Source: Trichococcus pasteurii (GTDB lineage: Bacteria > Bacillota > Bacilli > Lactobacillales > Aerococcaceae). Taken from it: a stretch of 64,000 nucleotides of DNA. A program made the position numbers and the translations under genes. The notes beneath the pieces were generated by a model that had not been told where the DNA came from, made no database searches, and was given only the letters and a program-made list of their open reading frames with translations. Position 1 is the stretch's first letter. The number at the start of each line of letters is the position of its first letter. Shown here in pieces: positions 62,747 to 64,000 of this stretch. The stretch covers positions 1 through 64,000 of the forward strand of contig NZ_FONM01000011.1 of NCBI RefSeq assembly GCF_900112935.1. Direction: 5' to 3'.

Positions 62747-63252
62747 TTATCCACACAAAGTCATGATTATGATTTTGGGTTATTTTACATGTTAAAAACA
62801 GGATGTGGAAAACTAGTTCCTGAACGTTATCCACAGAAGTGGTCCATCAAGAAGAACTGGATTTTGTTATACTACCGTAAACGAGCAGAGATGATTAAAT
62901 GGTGGGTATAGGGGTACTTTTTCAAAATTAAGGCTATTTTCATTAAAATAACAGTAAATTCGTCCAAAATAAGGGGAATTGTTTCATACATGCGTTAGTC
63001 AAACAAATGTTCACGCAGATAAGGAAGAAACTGTGCAACCAGATCGATTTATGCACACGTTATCCACAGGCGCTCGAAGGCGCCAAAGGTGGAACAAATA
63101 GTATCAGGATCATAAGTTATCAACAAAACAAATTTACGGCAGAAATACGATGACAGCAAGGATAAAACGAATTATTCAATCTAGATGTCCACAAGCTATG
63201 AGCAATTAATGTGCATAACTAAAAAGGTTGGGGATGGTTTTGTTTATCCACA
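62747..63252. other. DnaA-box cluster outside oriC
   Basis: Four perfect plus-strand TTATCCACA boxes at 62747-62755, 62827-62835, 63060-63068 and 63244-63252. Variants: TTATGCACA at 63049-63057, TTATCAACA at 63117-63125, TTTTCCACA (minus) at 62804-62812. This is a density similar to that of oriC itself, in AT-rich non-coding DNA 11 kb from oriC. Confidence 0.8.
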
Positions 63253-63528
63253 GGACCAGGAGCAGCTTTAGGAACGCAAACCTGAAAAAGGTGGAAAGTA
63301 TGAAAATTAATTTTCAAGCAAGAGAATTGATTCTGAAAGATTGCATGAAAAAATAGGAGAACATCGTATAGCTAGATTATTCAAATTAGTAGTGAAATAA
63401 TAATAAAGCAGCAGAAAAATCGTTTTTCGTAAAAAAGTTGTCAGAATAGCAGGTAGATAGAAAAGCAAATAGATGCTGGGGAAAGATTAACTGAAGGAAT
63501 CAAACCGAAAAAAAGACATTGTCGAAAA

Positions 63529-63544
63529 AGTTCCACGTGGAACA
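63529..63544. promoter_or_regulatory. parS-like site (one mismatch to the palindrome)
   Basis: AGTTCCACGTGGAACA, one terminal base different from the site at 61805. Confidence 0.6.
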
Positions 63545-63603
63545 TCAGTTGAGGGAGGAAAATGATACAGGGTTGAAGGAGATTTTGAAGATGGAGCAAT
63601 AAA

Positions 63604-63619
63604 TGTTCCACGTGGAACT
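63604..63619. promoter_or_regulatory. parS-like site (one mismatch to the palindrome)
   Basis: TGTTCCACGTGGAACT, one terminal base different from the site at 61805 and 75 bp from the preceding site. Confidence 0.6.
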
Positions 63620-63976
63620 TTTGAGGGATAGTAGCGGAAACTGCAGTTGACCAGTGACTATAATAATAATTACCTTTGATTCGAAAATGGTTACTATTTT
63701 GAGAAATAAATTTCACGTCATCCAAATCAGTTTGTGGGCAACTACTCGTCCAAACTGCAGTTATGTTTTGAAAAAATGACCAGTAAAAATGCAGCACTAT
63801 AATCCGATTTGGGGCCGATGGTGAAGTGAGGTCCGGACGGGGGGACATTTGGACTATCCGTGCCAGAGCACATATGATTTTTCAAGAAAACCTACTTTTC
63901 AATGACGAAAACATAGCGATGACCCTTCTCGTTCAGAAAAGCTGCTTTCCGAAATGAGAACATTACCCAGAGGAAA

Positions 63977-63992
63977 TGTTTCACGTGAAACA
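63977..63992. promoter_or_regulatory. Perfect parS site
   Basis: TGTTTCACGTGAAACA, identical to the canonical B. subtilis parS, at the right edge of the window. Confidence 0.9.
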
Positions 63993-64000
63993 TTCAATTT

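Larger units (their letters stand above)
61299..64000. other. 2.7-kb region without a convincing gene
   Basis: Three short open frames here (61821-62054 plus, 62729-62911 plus, 63441-63848 minus) have atypical composition and no recognisable family. The region contains DnaA boxes (62747-63252) and parS-like sites (61805, 63529, 63604 and 63977), both listed separately. No tRNA, tmRNA, RNase P RNA or SRP RNA signature was recognised. It continues past the right edge. Confidence 0.6.

Noticed and set aside
62729-62911. Open frame of 60 codons
   Set aside because: It runs through DnaA boxes, lacks a ribosome-binding site and has no family similarity.
62747-63252. DnaA-box cluster considered as the true oriC
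   Set aside because: dnaA-flanking sequence has the complete box/GC/DnaA-trio/AT-rich order, and gene strand bias switches at 50.1-50.6 kb, not at 63 kb.
63441-63848. Minus-strand open frame of 135 codons
   Set aside because: It crosses two parS-like sites, which explain the repeated FHVEH/FHVEL stretches, and lacks coding character and a good start.

Overview
The window is one contiguous piece of a low-to-moderate GC Firmicutes chromosome centred on the replication origin. Gene content and order (rpmH-rnpA-yidC-jag to the left, dnaA-dnaN-yaaA-recF-gyrB-gyrA-rpsF-ssb-rpsR to the right), no sporulation genes, a DUF1129/DUF951/ychF/parB/parA cluster and a TreR-type PTS trehalose system suggest Lactobacillales, most likely Carnobacteriaceae (Trichococcus-like). 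The genus is an inference. With few exceptions, genes left of about 50.1 kb are on the minus strand and genes right of it on the plus strand, as expected for bidirectional replication from an origin at about 50.1-52.1 kb.

Layout. 1-192: 5' end of a 16S rRNA gene (minus) with its promoter. 0.7-8.3 kb: msrA, serS behind a T-box, a D-Ala-D-Ala carboxypeptidase, a two-component system and guaB. 8.3-13.3 kb: DUF1129 protein, ychF, DUF951 protein, parB, parA, rsmG. 13.5-17.9 kb: a HAD phosphatase, a divergent GIY-YIG protein, and a TPP-riboswitch-controlled thiamin salvage operon (thiM-thiE-HAD-thiD). 18-20.6 kb: a lipoprotein esterase with an AraC regulator. 20.8-24.4 kb: mnmG and mnmE. 24.7-39 kb: a quinone oxidoreductase and a complete de novo purine pathway in two transcription units (purEKB and purCSQLFMNHD). 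39.4-46.2 kb: treR, a GerMN lipoprotein, a DUF438/hemerythrin/PAS protein, and treC-treP under TreR and CcpA-type sites. 46.5-50.1 kb: a YhdH-type oxidoreductase, then jag, yidC, rnpA, rpmH. 50.1-52.1 kb: oriC, in two parts flanking dnaA. 52.1-61.3 kb: the replication and ribosomal protein genes. 61.3-64 kb: about 2.7 kb without a convincing gene.

Most genes are housekeeping genes with clear family assignments. The less ordinary content is non-coding: (1) a family of nested imperfect-palindrome repeats (five units at three loci), each starting at the stop codon of an upstream gene, with conserved internal-loop sequence but stems that differ and stay paired; (2) a gene-free region right of rpsR with five perfect DnaA boxes in about 500 bp and four parS-like sites, one at the centre of a perfect 56-bp palindrome; (3) PurBox-like elements in opposite orientations and positions at the two pur promoters; (4) an array of hairpins upstream of rpsF and a leader that can sequester the rpsF Shine-Dalgarno sequence. 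No CRISPR array, prophage, transposase or recognisable defence system was seen.
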